64,000 bases of DNA, from contig NZ_JAIRAU010000012.1 in the NCBI RefSeq assembly GCF_020073745.1, positions 1-64,000 of the forward strand, in the 5' to 3' direction. Source of the DNA: Nannocystis pusilla. Lineage in GTDB: Bacteria > Myxococcota_A > Polyangia > Nannocystales > Nannocystaceae. Positions 1-10,869 of the stretch are shown here, piece after piece. A program made the position numbers and the translations under genes. Numbering within the stretch: the first letter of the stretch is position 1; each line of letters opens with the position of its first letter. The notes under the pieces are model-generated. The model had not been told where the DNA came from, searched no databases, and was given only the letters and a program-made list of their open reading frames with translations.

Positions 1-1047
1 GCGCACGATCTGGCGTATTGCGTGCTCGACCAGCCGGTGACGTCGGTGACGCCGACGCCGCCGATCATGGGCTGCGAGGTCGATCAGCTGACGCCCGGAG
101 CGACGGTGCGGATCGTCGGCTTCGGGGCCGACGAGATCGTGCCCTCCGGCGACAGCTTCGAGACGTTCGGCACCGGCACGAAGCGGTTCACGACGCAAAT
201 GCTGGAGAAGGTCGACGACCTGGACCAGCTGTTCTTGCTCGGGATGAACGCGTCGGCGTGCTCCGGCGATTCGGGCGGGCCGGCGTACTTGCAGCTGGCC
301 GACGGCTCGTGGCGGGTGCTGAGCGCGGCGTCGCGGATCCACCCGGACGCGCCCGCCGAGCCGCCGTGGTGCCTGTACGGGGTGGTGCACACGGGGGTCT
401 GGAACGAGATGCAGTGGTTCGAGTCGGCCTCCGGCTTCGACCTGACGCCGTGCCACGAGGCCGACGGGACGTGGGCGCCCGGGCCGAATTGCACCGAGTT
501 CCCGCTCGACATGCAGGCGGCGGCGAGCTGGGCCGACAGCTGCGCGGCGCAGCCGGTGTCGGGGCCGAGCATGAGCTGCGCGGCCGCGGGGACCGACACG
601 GATACGGACAGCGATACGGACAGCGACAGCGATACGGACAGCGACAGCGGCACGGACACCGATACGAGCACCGACGGCACGAGCTCGACGACCGAGAGCG
701 ATTCGACAACGATGGGCGCCGATTCGACGACGGCGGACGAGACGACGACGACCGCGGATCCGGGGACGAGCAGCTCGACGACGGGCGAGACGACGACCAC
801 GGGGAACGGGGACACGACGACCGCCCAGCCGACCGAGGATGCGCCGACGAGCGGCGTCACGACCTCGGGCGAGGCGGCGACGACCGACGCGGAGGCGAGC
901 ACGGACGCGGGCCCGGGCAGCGCGACCACGACCGGGCAGTCGCAGGACGGCGAGGGGTGCGGGTGCCGGTCGACGGGCGGCGCGGGCGGATGGCTGGCGG
1001 CGCTGGTGCTGGCGCTCGGGCGTCGGCGCCGGCGCCCGGGCGCGTAG
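1..1047 (+). CDS. Trypsin-like serine protease with MYXO-CTERM-like anchor, 5' truncated
   Basis: The frame is open from the first base, so the true start lies upstream. The first residues (HDLAYCVL) match the catalytic-Asp segment of S1 proteases, and GDSGGP near residue 90 holds the nucleophilic Ser; the catalytic His must lie outside the window. After the protease domain comes a TD/SD repeat (about residues 197-222), then a Thr/Ser-rich linker of about 90 residues. The C-terminus has a Cys pair (GCGC), a short hydrophobic stretch (WLAALVLALG) and an Arg cluster, which is the tripartite layout of the myxobacterial MYXO-CTERM sorting signal. Likely a surface-exposed protease on a flexible stalk. 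Domain assignment is firm; the substrate is unknown. Confidence 0.85.
   Translation, partial: AHDLAYCVLDQPVTSVTPTPPIMGCEVDQLTPGATVRIVGFGADEIVPSGDSFETFGTGTKRFTTQMLEKVDDLDQLFLLGMNASACSGDSGGPAYLQLADGSWRVLSAASRIHPDAPAEPPWCLYGVVHTGVWNEMQWFESASGFDLTPCHEADGTWAPGPNCTEFPLDMQAAASWADSCAAQPVSGPSMSCAAAGTDTDTDSDTDSDSDTDSDSGTDTDTSTDGTSSTTESDSTTMGADSTTADETTTTADPGTSSSTTGETTTTGNGDTTTAQPTEDAPTSGVTTSGEAATTDAEASTDAGPGSATTTGQSQDGEGCGCRSTGGAGGWLAALVLALGRRRRRPGA
591..666 (+). repeat. In-frame GACAC/GATAC tandem repeat
   Basis: Short degenerate repeats of the form GAYACGGAYAGC encode the alternating TD/SD stretch in the linker of the truncated protease. This kind of simple repeat can change length by slippage without breaking the frame. 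Confidence 0.7.
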
Positions 1048-1283
1048 CCGCGTCACAGGGGGTTCGCGGGCGGGGCGGAGCCGGGCGTTGAAGCGCACGT
1101 CGAGCTCGCGCTCGCCGGCGGCGAGATGGTCTCGGGGACAGCTCGTGGGCCCGACGAGCGCCGCCGAGGGCGATGGCGAGCCGGGCACGAATTCGCGAGG
1201 CGGCGGACCGACGTCGGCCGCGATACGATCCCGCGAGTTCCCCGATGCCGCGGACCCCCGGGCTCGTGCGATACAGGCGGCCC

Positions 1284-3083
1284 ATGCCCTTCGCCTCGAT
1301 CGCAGCGCTCGAGTCGGCCCTCGCCGCCGGCTCCCTCGAATCCTGGCTGAGACGCGTGCCCGCCAGGGCGGTGCGCTCGCGGCTGCGGCACGGGCTGAAG
1401 CTCGAGCGCAGCCTGATCGCGGAGTACCCCGATTCGCTGGGGAGCCTGCTGCTGGCGTGGACCTTCGACGACGAGGCGTGCGCTGCGCTCCACGCCGCGT
1501 GGCTGCGCGAGGTCGAGGAGCGCGGGCGGCCGTGGATCCGCCCGCTGCAGGCGCTGCCGGTGCCCGAGGAGCTGATCGCCGAGCTGCCCGCCGGCCCGGG
1601 CCTGTCGTTCGCGGGGCTGTCGCGGCCGCACTTCGCAACGGAGGACGAGGTCGTGTTGACGGCGCTGCGGCTGCATCCGAGCGTGCAGCCGCCGGAGCAG
1701 CGCCGTGCAGAACGCGTGCGCTGGAATTGGAAGCGCGGTGAGGTGGTCGTCGAGAAGGAGCCGCAGGAGGGCGCGTCTGCGCCGGCCTATCCGCGGATCG
1801 AGCAGGACGGATGGGGGCCCTCGTACCTGCTCCGCTCGCCGGACGCGCCGAGGATCGCGTTGCCGTGCCCGGAAGAGGCCTCCGCCGACGCGAAGCTCTC
1901 GGCCGACGGATCGCGCCTGATCGTGTCCGGCAGCCTGGACGAGTACGCGGGCGGGTTCGTGTGGATCGTCGACCCGGCGACCCTCGCGGTCGTGCGCAAG
2001 CTCGACACCGATTCGCCGGTGTCCGAGGTTTATGAAGGCGGAGGCGACACGCTGGTGGTGACGACCTTTCGCAGCGGGACGATCGCGTGGATCCGCGGGC
2101 GGGCGCGCCAGATCGCGCTGTTCTCCCGGCACATGTGCGTGTCGCCGAGCGGGAAGTACGTGGCGACCTTCGACGGGAGCGTCCGATTGTGGTCGCTCGC
2201 CGCGCTGCTGCGCCGCGGCGCGGAGCCGCCGGAGCCGGGGTTCGGGTCGCGGTTCGACCCGACCGGCGATCGATTGCTGCGCGGGGCCGAGCTGCTCGAC
2301 GGGCACACGGGGCGGCCGGTGGCCAAGCTGGTGCTGGAGATGGGCCATTACCTCGAGGGCGGGCCGGCCGAGCCGTCCGTGTACTTCGGGACACGTCATC
2401 TGATCTGCACGCACGGCGGGCTGCAGGTGTGGGGCACGCGCAGCGGCGAGCCGGTGGAGCTGGCGGAGGCGCCGTCGCTCTCGCAATGGCATTCGCTGGC
2501 GTACGACCGCGAGGGCTCGCGGCTCGCGGTGCTGTGTAAAGGCGAGCAGACGGTCGCGGTGCACGCATTGCCGGATGGGCGCTGCGTGCGGACGCTGGAG
2601 TTCACGGCCGAGGGCTCGACGCTGGCGATGAGCGCCGACGGGCGCATGATCGCCGTGCAGGAGGACGGCCTCGTCGAGGTGCGCACGGCCGAGGGCGAGC
2701 TGGTGCGGCGGTGCGGGCAGGCGAACAAGAAGGCGAACAGGGGCTACTGGGACCCGCAGCCGCGCTTCTCCGCGGACGGCCGGCGGATCGCGCGGCGGGT
2801 GAAGGGCGAGGGCTGGCGGATCTGGGACCTGGCGAGCGGCGCGGAGGAGGGTGTGGTCGAGGAGCTCGAGGCAGTCGCCGACTTCGCGCCGCCGAGTCCT
2901 TCCGGGTGGAAGATCGAGTTCGGACGGAGGTCGGTGTTCACGCACGTGCCCACCGGTGTGAAGATTGCGCTGCCGATCTCCGGGTACTGGGCCTGCAACC
3001 CCGGCGATCCGCGGATCGTCGTGTGCGGGGAGATGCTCGCCGAGCTGCGGGCCGGCCCTCAGGCCTCGCCGACGACGGCGTGA
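1284..3083 (+). CDS. Cytoplasmic beta-propeller (WD40-like) repeat protein
   Basis: A 599-residue protein with a helical N-terminal region of about 200 residues (typical of myxobacterial TIGR02996-like proteins, though that match is not certain). It is followed by repeats of the WD40/YVTN type, for example SADGSRLIVSG, VSPSGKYVATFDG, VRLWSL, MSADGRMIAVQ and FSADGRRIARR, ending in strands such as WRIWDL. The ATG at 1284 is preferred because the open frame upstream is low-complexity; an in-frame start at 1173 is possible. No signal peptide is seen. Such propellers usually act as protein-binding scaffolds. Partner and process cannot be read from the sequence. It stands alone, with a small hairpin downstream. 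Confidence 0.7.
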   Translation: MPFASIAALESALAAGSLESWLRRVPARAVRSRLRHGLKLERSLIAEYPDSLGSLLLAWTFDDEACAALHAAWLREVEERGRPWIRPLQALPVPEELIAELPAGPGLSFAGLSRPHFATEDEVVLTALRLHPSVQPPEQRRAERVRWNWKRGEVVVEKEPQEGASAPAYPRIEQDGWGPSYLLRSPDAPRIALPCPEEASADAKLSADGSRLIVSGSLDEYAGGFVWIVDPATLAVVRKLDTDSPVSEVYEGGGDTLVVTTFRSGTIAWIRGRARQIALFSRHMCVSPSGKYVATFDGSVRLWSLAALLRRGAEPPEPGFGSRFDPTGDRLLRGAELLDGHTGRPVAKLVLEMGHYLEGGPAEPSVYFGTRHLICTHGGLQVWGTRSGEPVELAEAPSLSQWHSLAYDREGSRLAVLCKGEQTVAVHALPDGRCVRTLEFTAEGSTLAMSADGRMIAVQEDGLVEVRTAEGELVRRCGQANKKANRGYWDPQPRFSADGRRIARRVKGEGWRIWDLASGAEEGVVEELEAVADFAPPSPSGWKIEFGRRSVFTHVPTGVKIALPISGYWACNPGDPRIVVCGEMLAELRAGPQASPTTA

Positions 3084-3219
3084 GCTCCTCGCAACCAGCG
3101 CGCGCGACGTTCGCGCTCGGCGCCGGGTGGAGGAAGAATCTCAAGGAGTTCCGCGTGCTTGAAAAAAGATCGCGGGGTCGTGTCGTTCGGGCCGGCCGTC
3201 GTTCGACGTGTCGGTGAAG

Positions 3220-3239
3220 GGGCCGGCGGGTGCCGGCCC
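3220..3239 (+). terminator. GC hairpin between genes
   Basis: GGGCCGGC and GCCGGCCC form a perfect 8-bp stem with a GGGT loop. It lies 137 bases after the propeller gene and 71 before the DGPF gene. There is no U-run, so intrinsic termination is only a possibility. Confidence 0.3.
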
Positions 3240-3310
3240 GGACGCGACACCGCTCGCGGCTCACGGCTGCGTGCAATCTTCCTCTCCGCGACGATATTCA
3301 GGAGTTTCTC

Positions 3311-4039
3311 ATGCGCTTCATGATGATGCACAAGAACGACCCGCACACCGAGGCGGGCCTGCCGCCGCCGATGGAGCTCGTGGTCAAGATGGGCGAGTTC
3401 ATCGGCGAGTTCGCCAGGTCGGGGCGCCTCCTCGACGGCGCCGGCCTGGGCGGCAGCAAGACGCGCACGCGTCTGGTCTTCCGCGACGGGCGCTGCACCG
3501 TGAAGCACGGCCCCTACCGCGGCGAGCACGAGCTGCCGGCGGCGATGCTCCTGCTCAAGGTCCGCACGCGCGAGGAGGCCATCGGCTGGGCCGAGCGCTA
3601 CGGCAAGATCCTCGGCGACGGCGAGATCGAGCTCGGGAAGATCAACGAGCCGTGGGACCTCGGCGTGATGCCTGCGCCGGAGAACCCGCCGTTGCAGATC
3701 CTGCTCATCGAGAAGGCCGACGGGGCGACCGAGGCCGGCGGGCGCAGCCCGCAGCAGAAGGCCGAGCTCACCCGCCTCAAGACCGAGATGACGAGGGCCG
3801 GCGTGCTGGTCCGCTCGCTCCGGCTCGGACCGAGCGCCGGGGCCAAGCGCCTGGTGTTCACCAACAACGACATGCGGACGATCGACGGGCCCTTCGCCGA
3901 GTCGAAGGAGCTGATCGGCGGCTTCGCGGTGCTGGAGCTGTCGGGGATGGAGGAGGCGCTCGAGGTGTGCCGGCGCTACGCCGAGGTCTCCGGCGGGACC
4001 CTGGAGGCCGACATCCGCACCGTCGACCCGGACGATTGA
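3311..4039 (+). CDS. YCII/DGPF-domain protein, two-domain
   Basis: A 242-residue protein whose C-terminal half carries the hallmark DGPFAESKELIGG of the DGPF branch of the YCII-related (dimeric alpha/beta barrel) family. The N-terminal half (MRFMMMHKND...) resembles a second, diverged copy, so the gene looks like an internal duplication. The ATG at 3311 is chosen because GGAG sits 8 bases upstream. DGPF proteins are often encoded next to ECF sigma factors in actinobacteria and proteobacteria and are of unknown or enzyme-like function. No sigma factor adjoins this copy. It converges on the patatin gene. Confidence 0.8.
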   Translation: MRFMMMHKNDPHTEAGLPPPMELVVKMGEFIGEFARSGRLLDGAGLGGSKTRTRLVFRDGRCTVKHGPYRGEHELPAAMLLLKVRTREEAIGWAERYGKILGDGEIELGKINEPWDLGVMPAPENPPLQILLIEKADGATEAGGRSPQQKAELTRLKTEMTRAGVLVRSLRLGPSAGAKRLVFTNNDMRTIDGPFAESKELIGGFAVLELSGMEEALEVCRRYAEVSGGTLEADIRTVDPDD

Positions 4040-4073
4040 ACAGGGCGAGCGGGGCTGCCGACGAGCGTCGTCG

Positions 4074-4931
4074 TTACTCGACCGCTCGCCGCTCGCCGGC
4101 GAGGAAGCGCGCGATGACGGCGCGGGCGGCCTCGCCGTCGCGGCGGCCCATGTCGAAGGCCCGGCGGACGCGCACGGGGTTGGTGTAGTCCCACTTGTGA
4201 ATCGGCACCGGCTCCGAGGGCGCGAAGTAATAGACGTTGCCGACGCGGGTCGGCAGCGCGTGCGGACGATTCAGGAGCACGAGCACGTTGCCGGCGCGGG
4301 CCGACTCGCCGAGGGCGCGCACGGGGGCGGCGTCGACGAGGCAGCCGTCGAAGTACGTGCGACCCGAGACGCGCTGGATCGGGGTGACCGGCGGGCTCGC
4401 CGACGATCGCATGACTTGCTCGGCCAGCGCGGCGACGCTGGTCGCCTCCTGCGCCGTGTCGACCTCGGCGGCGATGCCCGGGTGGGGCACGTCGGGGCCG
4501 TGCAGCAGACCGCGACGGCGCCGCGCGTTGTAGGCCCACCAGGCGCTCGCCACGGTCGACATGAGCGGCCGACCGGGCTCGACGTAGGCCTGGAGGATCC
4601 GGACGCGCGGGCCGGCGGCGAGACGCGCGAGCCTGGCGTCGTCGAGCAGCTCGAACAGCGTGGCGCGGTACATCGCCTCCTGCGGGAAGACGGGGCGACC
4701 GAACAGCAGGCGCTCGGGGTAGGCGTTGCGCGGGTTGACGGCCGTGCGCGCGCTGAAGGCGGCGACGAGCGCGTCCTCCTGGCCCGTGGCCACGGCCAGG
4801 GCCATGGCGGCCCCCGCAGACACGCCCGCGACCTCGACCGTGGTGGCGAGGTCCGCGAGCGCGACGTGGGCCCCGAGCGCCCAGAAGGTCCGGCAGCCGC
4901 CGCCGGCGAAGACGACCGACATCTCGCTCAT
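4074..4931 (-). CDS. Patatin-like phospholipase
   Basis: A 285-residue protein with the three patatin marks: oxyanion loop GGGC(R) at residues 10-14, nucleophile elbow GVSAG with Ser38, and the dyad Asp in YFDGCL near residue 195 (the usual DGG or DGA is DGC here). It has no signal peptide and no extra domains, so it is probably a cytoplasmic lipid acyl hydrolase acting on phospholipids or galactolipid-like substrates. It converges on the DGPF gene and lies about 100 bases from the neighbouring flavin-binding gene on the same strand. The family call is firm; the natural substrate is not known. Confidence 0.85.
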   Translation of the reverse strand: MSEMSVVFAGGGCRTFWALGAHVALADLATTVEVAGVSAGAAMALAVATGQEDALVAAFSARTAVNPRNAYPERLLFGRPVFPQEAMYRATLFELLDDARLARLAAGPRVRILQAYVEPGRPLMSTVASAWWAYNARRRRGLLHGPDVPHPGIAAEVDTAQEATSVAALAEQVMRSSASPPVTPIQRVSGRTYFDGCLVDAAPVRALGESARAGNVLVLLNRPHALPTRVGNVYYFAPSEPVPIHKWDYTNPVRVRRAFDMGRRDGEAARAVIARFLAGERRAVE

Positions 4932-5037
4932 CGGCCGCAGCTACCACTCGCCCCGCGCCGGGGTCAAGGGCCCGTCGCGGGCGTCGCGGGCGAGCGACTG
5001 CAAGTCTCGCTGACGAAGCGGTGCTCGACGCTGCGGC

Positions 5038-5985
5038 TCATCCCCACGAGCCGGTCGCGAGCGAGCGCGGCGAGAATTGCTCGAAGTGCCAGCGCGACCG
5101 CAGCGCGCCGCGGCGGCGCACCACCTGCTGCGCCGTCACCCGCCACAGCCGCTCGGCGCCGGCGAACGCGGCCAGCTCCTCGCCTGCGAACACCAGCTCG
5201 GTCGCGCCGCTGATCTGCAGCAGGTCGCCGCGCTCGAAGTCGACGAACAGGAGCCCCGCGCGCGGGTTGACGAGCAAGTTCCCCAGCGTGTTGAACTGCA
5301 GGTTGCCGGCGAAGTCGGGGACCGTCAGGGTGTCGCCGTCGACGCGCACGAAGCCGGGGCGGCCGCCGCGGTGCGACACGTCGACGCCGCGGCGCGCGGG
5401 GTCGCCGTCCTCGTCGACGTAGCTGGCGACGAAGAAGGTGTCGGCCGTGGCGATCGCCCGACGCGCGTCGGCGTCGAGCGTGGCCATGCGCTCGACCGGC
5501 GTGACCTCGTTCGCGACGGACGTCGGCGTCCGCGTCTGGATGTACTGCGGGCAATTGCCGAACGCCCACTCGACCGCCAGCGTGAACCCGCCGCCGTCGC
5601 GCGCGTGCACGCGGCCGTTGGCGCGGTTGCGCCGGCGCGTCGGCAGCTCGATCCCGAGGGCGCCGAGCGCGGCACCGACGGCGATCCCGGCGTACGCCGG
5701 ATCGCCGCGGCCGGGCAGTGCTGCGATCCGCAGCGTCCGCGGGTCGGGCGAGCGCACGAACCCCGGCGCGCCCTCGACCAGCGTCGCCCACGGCGCGCCG
5801 GCCTCGTCGACCGCGCCGAGCACGAGGAGCGGCAATTGTTCATAGAAGGTCCGGTGCTGGTCCGGCATGAAATCCCGGATCACGCGAGCGCCGACCGCGG
5901 CCATGCGCTCGGCGACGCCGAGCTGCGCCTGCAGCTGCACCTCTCCCGCGTGCCACGGGCTGCGATGTCGTCGCGGTTCCGTCAT
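5038..5985 (-). CDS. PNPOx-like FMN-binding split-barrel protein
   Basis: A 315-residue protein matching the pyridoxamine 5'-phosphate oxidase-like fold. The N-terminal half contains LLVLGAVDEAGAPWATLVEG and the C-terminal half has FFVASYVDEDG, VSHRGG, FAGNLQFNTLGN and LLFVDFERGDLLQISG, which are typical FMN-contact strands. Proteins of this layout are often annotated as general stress or flavin-nucleotide-binding proteins, sometimes fused to ferredoxin reductases; no reductase domain is present here. The neighbouring GST gene on the same strand begins 676 bases upstream and could share a detoxification role, but that is inference. Confidence 0.8.
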   Translation of the reverse strand: MTEPRRHRSPWHAGEVQLQAQLGVAERMAAVGARVIRDFMPDQHRTFYEQLPLLVLGAVDEAGAPWATLVEGAPGFVRSPDPRTLRIAALPGRGDPAYAGIAVGAALGALGIELPTRRRNRANGRVHARDGGGFTLAVEWAFGNCPQYIQTRTPTSVANEVTPVERMATLDADARRAIATADTFFVASYVDEDGDPARRGVDVSHRGGRPGFVRVDGDTLTVPDFAGNLQFNTLGNLLVNPRAGLLFVDFERGDLLQISGATELVFAGEELAAFAGAERLWRVTAQQVVRRRGALRSRWHFEQFSPRSLATGSWG

Positions 5986-6028
5986 GCTCGTCCTCCGTCG
6001 TCGTGTCGAATGGCGAGAGCGCCGGCCG

Positions 6029-6661
6029 TCACGCGTGCGCGAGCCCGACCGCGCTCGCCTGCATCGGCACGAACCCGGGCAGCGCCGCGATGCGGTCCAG
6101 CCACGCGCGCACGTGCTCGTACTCCGCGAGCGACACGTTGCCCTCGGGCGCGTGGGCGACGTACGCGTAGCAGGCGACGTCGGCGATCGTCGCGCGCTCG
6201 CCGGCGAGGAACGGCCGCCGCGCCAGCTCGCCGTCCATCACCCGCAGCAGCGCGTGGGCGCGGCCGATCACCTCGTCGGCGTCGAACCTGGCGGCGAACA
6301 CGGTGACGAGGCGCGCCGCGGCCGGCCCGAACGCGAGCGGCCCGGCCGCGACGGACAGCCAGCGCTGCACCGCGGCCGCGCCGAACGGCTCGGTCGGCAG
6401 CCACGCCTCGCCGCCGTACTTGCGCGCGAGGTACACCAGGATCGCGTTCGAGTCGGCGACGATCGTCCCGCCGTCGTCGAGCACCGGCACCTGGCCGAAC
6501 GGGTTGAGCGCGAGGAACTGCGGCTGCCTGTGCGCCCCGCTCCGCAGGTCGACGTCGACGAGCTCGACCGGGAGGCCGAGCAGCGACAGGAACAGCTGGA
6601 CCCGGTGCGAGTGCCCGGACAGCGGGTGACGGTAGAGCTTGATCGTGGGGTTGCGAGACAT
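6029..6661 (-). CDS. Glutathione S-transferase family protein
   Basis: A 210-residue protein of normal GST length. The N-terminal thioredoxin-like domain runs [22 protein letters not shown], with the cis-Pro and glutathione-contact segments [11 protein letters not shown] and [11 protein letters not shown]. The C-terminal helical domain ends with [17 protein letters not shown], including the N-capping box. The ATG at 6661 is preferred because the fold starts at once; an in-frame start slightly upstream is possible. It is transcribed divergently from a LysR-type regulator 87 bases away, the classical arrangement for a regulator controlling its neighbour. Likely role: conjugation or reduction of electrophiles in the cytoplasm. 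Confidence 0.9.
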   Translation of the reverse strand: MSRNPTIKLYRHPLSGHSHRVQLFLSLLGLPVELVDVDLRSGAHRQPQFLALNPFGQVPVLDDGGTIVADSNAILVYLARKYGGEAWLPTEPFGAAAVQRWLSVAAGPLAFGPAAARLVTVFAARFDADEVIGRAHALLRVMDGELARRPFLAGERATIADVACYAYVAHAPEGNVSLAEYEHVRAWLDRIAALPGFVPMQASAVGLAHA

Positions 6662-6666
6662 GGCGT

Positions 6667-6680
6667 TCGTCCGCGGACGA
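6667..6680. promoter_or_regulatory. 14-bp perfect palindrome before the GST start
   Basis: TCGTCCGCGGACGA is a perfect palindrome lying 6 bases before the GST start codon, within the divergent GST/LysR spacer. It could be an operator or an RNA hairpin that masks the translation start. In GC-rich DNA such a site may also arise by chance. Confidence 0.3.
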
Positions 6681-6717
6681 GCATGCGTCCCGCCGATCGC
6701 CGCAACAATCGTGCGCG

Positions 6718-6747
6718 TTGACACTTCACCATTGCGCGTGCTGCAAT
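6718..6747 (+). promoter_or_regulatory. Promoter with LysR-type operator for the regulator gene
   Basis: TTGACA at 6718-6723 is a perfect -35 box. TGCAAT at 6742-6747, 18 bases on, is a fair -10 box. The dyad ATTGC-N7-GCAAT at 6731-6747 fits the T-N11-A binding pattern of LysR-type regulators and covers the -10 box, so binding would block transcription. The predicted first base falls at about 6754-6756, right at the second ATG (6755), and no ribosome-binding site is seen upstream. This suggests a leaderless, self-repressed transcript. Confidence 0.5.
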
Positions 6748-6748
6748 A

Positions 6749-7654
6749 ATGTCCATGGACCGACTCGAAGCCATGGCCGCCTTCGTCGCCGTCGCCGACC
6801 TGCGCGGCTTCGCGCCTGCGGCCCGGAAGCTGGGGCTCTCGCCCTCGGCGGTCACGCGCCTGGTGGCCGGGCTCGAGGAGCGGCTGACGACGCGGCTGCT
6901 GCAGCGCACGACCCGCTCGGTCAGCCTCACCGACGCGGGAGCCCGCTACCTCGAGCGGGCGCGGCGGATCTTGAACGACCTCGACGAGGCCGAGGCCGCC
7001 GCCCAGGCCGAACACCGCGAGCCCACCGGTCGCCTCGTGGTCGCCGCGTCCAACCTGTTCGGCCGGCTCGCGGTGGCGCCGGTGCTCTCGGACTACCTCG
7101 CGCGCCATCCGGGCGTGGTCGCCGAGCTCACGCTCTCCGATCGGATCGTCAACCTCGTCGAGGACGGCATCGACGTGGCCGTGCGGATCAGCGAGCTGTC
7201 CGACTCGAGCCTGCACGCGCGTCGCGTCGGCGCGACCCGCCGGGTCGTCGTCGCGGCGCCGTCCTACCTCGCCCGCCGGCCGCCGCCGCGGACGCCGGAC
7301 CAGCTCGCCGACCACGCCGTCATCCAGTTCACCGGCCTGCACCCCACCCCCGAGTGGCGCTTCGTCGTCGACGGTCGCCCGCTGGCGCTGGCGCTGCGCC
7401 CGGTGCTGGCGACCAACAGCGCCGACGCGGCGATCGGCCACGCCGAGCGCGGCGGCGGCCTCACGATGGCGCTCGCCTACCAGGTCGCCGACGCCGTCCG
7501 CGCCGGCCGCCTCACCGTCGTGCTCGCCGAGTTCGAGCCGCCGCCGCAGCCGATCCACCTCGTCTACCCGGGCGCCCGCCTCGTCCCGGCCAAGGTCCGG
7601 GCCTTCATCGACCTGGTCCTCGAGACATGTGACTGGAACTTCGTCGCGTTGTGA
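6749..7654 (+). CDS. LysR-type transcriptional regulator
   Basis: A 301-residue protein of standard LTTR length. The N-terminal winged HTH is clear: [35 protein letters not shown] and [17 protein letters not shown]. It is followed by a linker helix and a substrate-binding domain ([28 protein letters not shown]). The sequence style is that of the CrgA/AaeR subgroup. Start candidates are the ATG at 6749 and at 6755; the promoter position favours 6755 as a leaderless start. It is divergent from the GST gene and probably controls it and itself. The effector is unknown. Confidence 0.92.
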   Translation: MSMDRLEAMAAFVAVADLRGFAPAARKLGLSPSAVTRLVAGLEERLTTRLLQRTTRSVSLTDAGARYLERARRILNDLDEAEAAAQAEHREPTGRLVVAASNLFGRLAVAPVLSDYLARHPGVVAELTLSDRIVNLVEDGIDVAVRISELSDSSLHARRVGATRRVVVAAPSYLARRPPPRTPDQLADHAVIQFTGLHPTPEWRFVVDGRPLALALRPVLATNSADAAIGHAERGGGLTMALAYQVADAVRAGRLTVVLAEFEPPPQPIHLVYPGARLVPAKVRAFIDLVLETCDWNFVAL

Positions 7655-7964
7655 TCGCGGCGCCGGTCCTGCTCGCCGGCGATTCGTGAGACGGAGGGTG
7701 ATGCATGCAGCGAGTGAGCGCCTGTATGTCTGCACGTCCCGCGCTCGTCGTGCTCGCGGGTCGGCGTCGAGGCGACAAGCCTGCACGTGTCGGCGAGTCC
7801 GTGTGAATGACTCACCGAACGCCGCGCGCCTCGCCTCCGGCGGACGCTCCGCGTCGGGCGTCGCGGTCGCTCCAGGCGCTCCGCCGCCTGCATCCGGCGG
7901 ACGCGGGCCCTCTGGCGGGATCGACACACCTGGCTGGCGCACCGACTCGAGCTCCCCTGCGTGC
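7655..7964. other. Intergenic stretch, no gene seen
   Basis: This stretch lies between the LysR gene and the copper-protein gene. No frame here shows both a start and convincing codon use. The open frame reading into the downstream gene is low-complexity and is judged non-coding before 7965. Confidence 0.5.
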
Positions 7965-9287
7965 ATGCAACGACTCCCCATCGCAATCGTGGCAGGCCAC
8001 GTCGCATTGAGATGCGTCGGTGGCTGCGCCGGCGCGCCGTCCGAAGCGCCCTCCGAGACGTCCACCCACGCATCGTCCGACACCTCGTCGTCCGCGCTGT
8101 TCGAGGCGTCATCCGAGGCGTCGTCGTCCGGTGCGTTCGCCGCGGGGCCGACGTACTACCGCGACGTCGCGCCGCTGCTCGCGAGCATGTGCACGGAGTG
8201 TCATCGCTCGGGGGGGATCGCGCCGTTCAGCCTCGGTACATACGAGGAGGCCGCGCCGTTCGCGGCGCTGGTCGCCAGGTCCGCCGCCCTGCGCACGATG
8301 CCGCCCTACAACCTCGACAACAGCGGCGCCTGCAACACCTACGTCGACGCGCCGTGGCTCGCCGAGAGCGACATCGCGACGCTCACGGCGTGGGCGCAGG
8401 CCGGCGCGCCCGCCGGGGACCCCGCCCACGAGACCCTCGAGAGCCCGCCCGCGTGGCGGCTCGATCGCGTCGACCTGACGCTCGAGATGCCGGTGCCCTA
8501 CGCCCCGATCGAGCCGATCGTCGACGACTACCGCTGCTTCATCCTCGAGCCCCACCTCGACGAGGACGCGTTCGTCACCGCCTTCGAGGTGCGCCTCGGC
8601 CGGCCCGACGTGGTCCATCACCTGACCCTCTACGCGCTCGACTCCGCGAAGGACGAGCAGGACGCCGCGGCCCTCGACGCGGCCGACGCGGGCCCCGGCT
8701 ACACGTGCTTCGGAGAGGCGCAGGTGCCGTCGCGCTGGCTGGTGGGCTCCGGCCCGAGCGACAGGGGCGGGGTGTTGCCCGCGGGCACGGGGCTGCGGAT
8801 CCGCGCCGGGCGCAAGGCCGTGCTGCAGCTGCACTACAACTGGCAGAACGGCGCCGCGCCCGACCGCACCGCCGTCGATCTGAAGCTCGAGCCGATGGTC
8901 GCGCGCGAGGCGTTCGTGCAACGCGTCATCAACACGAAGTTCGAGCTCCCGCCCGGCCTGCCCGCGGTGACCGTGTCGGCGACGGAGCCGATGGAGTCCG
9001 ACTACACGCTGTGGGGCGTGTGGCCGCACATGCACAACCTCGGCAGGCAGCTGCGCGTGACCGCGAACCACGCCGGCGGCGAATCGTGCGTCGCCCAGGT
9101 CGACCGCTACCAGTTCCACTGGCAGCTGTTCGCCTTCTACGAGCAACCGCTGCACCTCCGCGCGGGCGACGCCCTGCACCTCACCTGCACGTACGACACC
9201 ACGAGCCGCGACACCCCGACGAAGTGGGGCTTCGGGACCGACGACGAGATGTGCATCGGGTTCTTCTACGTCACGCCGGGCGGATGA
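7965..9287 (+). CDS. Copper type II monooxygenase-like secreted protein with a haem-c motif
   Basis: A 440-residue exported protein. The ATG at 7965 gives a signal sequence ending in a possible lipobox (VGGC) and a Ser-rich linker. CTECH at residues 76-80 fits covalent haem c. The rest matches the fold of copper type II ascorbate-dependent monooxygenases (PHM/DBM-like). The expected ligands are present in order: VVHHLTLY (His pair), LQLHYN (third His of the first copper site), WPHMHNLG (two His of the second site) and a late Met in DDEMCIGFF. Such haem-plus-PHM proteins are common in myxobacteria and planctomycetes. Predicted role is periplasmic or surface copper-dependent hydroxylation; the substrate is unknown. 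Confidence 0.8.
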   Translation: MQRLPIAIVAGHVALRCVGGCAGAPSEAPSETSTHASSDTSSSALFEASSEASSSGAFAAGPTYYRDVAPLLASMCTECHRSGGIAPFSLGTYEEAAPFAALVARSAALRTMPPYNLDNSGACNTYVDAPWLAESDIATLTAWAQAGAPAGDPAHETLESPPAWRLDRVDLTLEMPVPYAPIEPIVDDYRCFILEPHLDEDAFVTAFEVRLGRPDVVHHLTLYALDSAKDEQDAAALDAADAGPGYTCFGEAQVPSRWLVGSGPSDRGGVLPAGTGLRIRAGRKAVLQLHYNWQNGAAPDRTAVDLKLEPMVAREAFVQRVINTKFELPPGLPAVTVSATEPMESDYTLWGVWPHMHNLGRQLRVTANHAGGESCVAQVDRYQFHWQLFAFYEQPLHLRAGDALHLTCTYDTTSRDTPTKWGFGTDDEMCIGFFYVTPGG

Positions 9288-9321
9288 GCGGAGCGGTGGT
9301 TCCACGCGTCGCGCCGCGGCG

Positions 9322-10713
<1,392 letters not shown>

Positions 10714-10869
10714 GATGGTGGCCTCTCGAGTTGCGCGCCGTGGTCCCGCGCGGGGGGAGCGAGGCGCGGGCGTGGTGCAGCGCCGCGGCGGACCATACCG
10801 TCCGCGCGGGCTCCGGGTCGAGGCCGGCGCGCACCTCGACCGCGGCGCAGCGCTCGCCGCGGCGCTCGC

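Noticed and set aside
1053-2945. Minus-strand frame opposite the propeller protein
   Set aside because: Translation is Arg/Pro/Leu-rich without repeats, whereas the plus strand shows regular propeller repeats.
4044-4090. Inverted repeat GGCGAGCGG/CCGCTCGCC between convergent genes as terminator
   Set aside because: The loop is 29 bases and one arm is inside the patatin coding region, so chance is likely.
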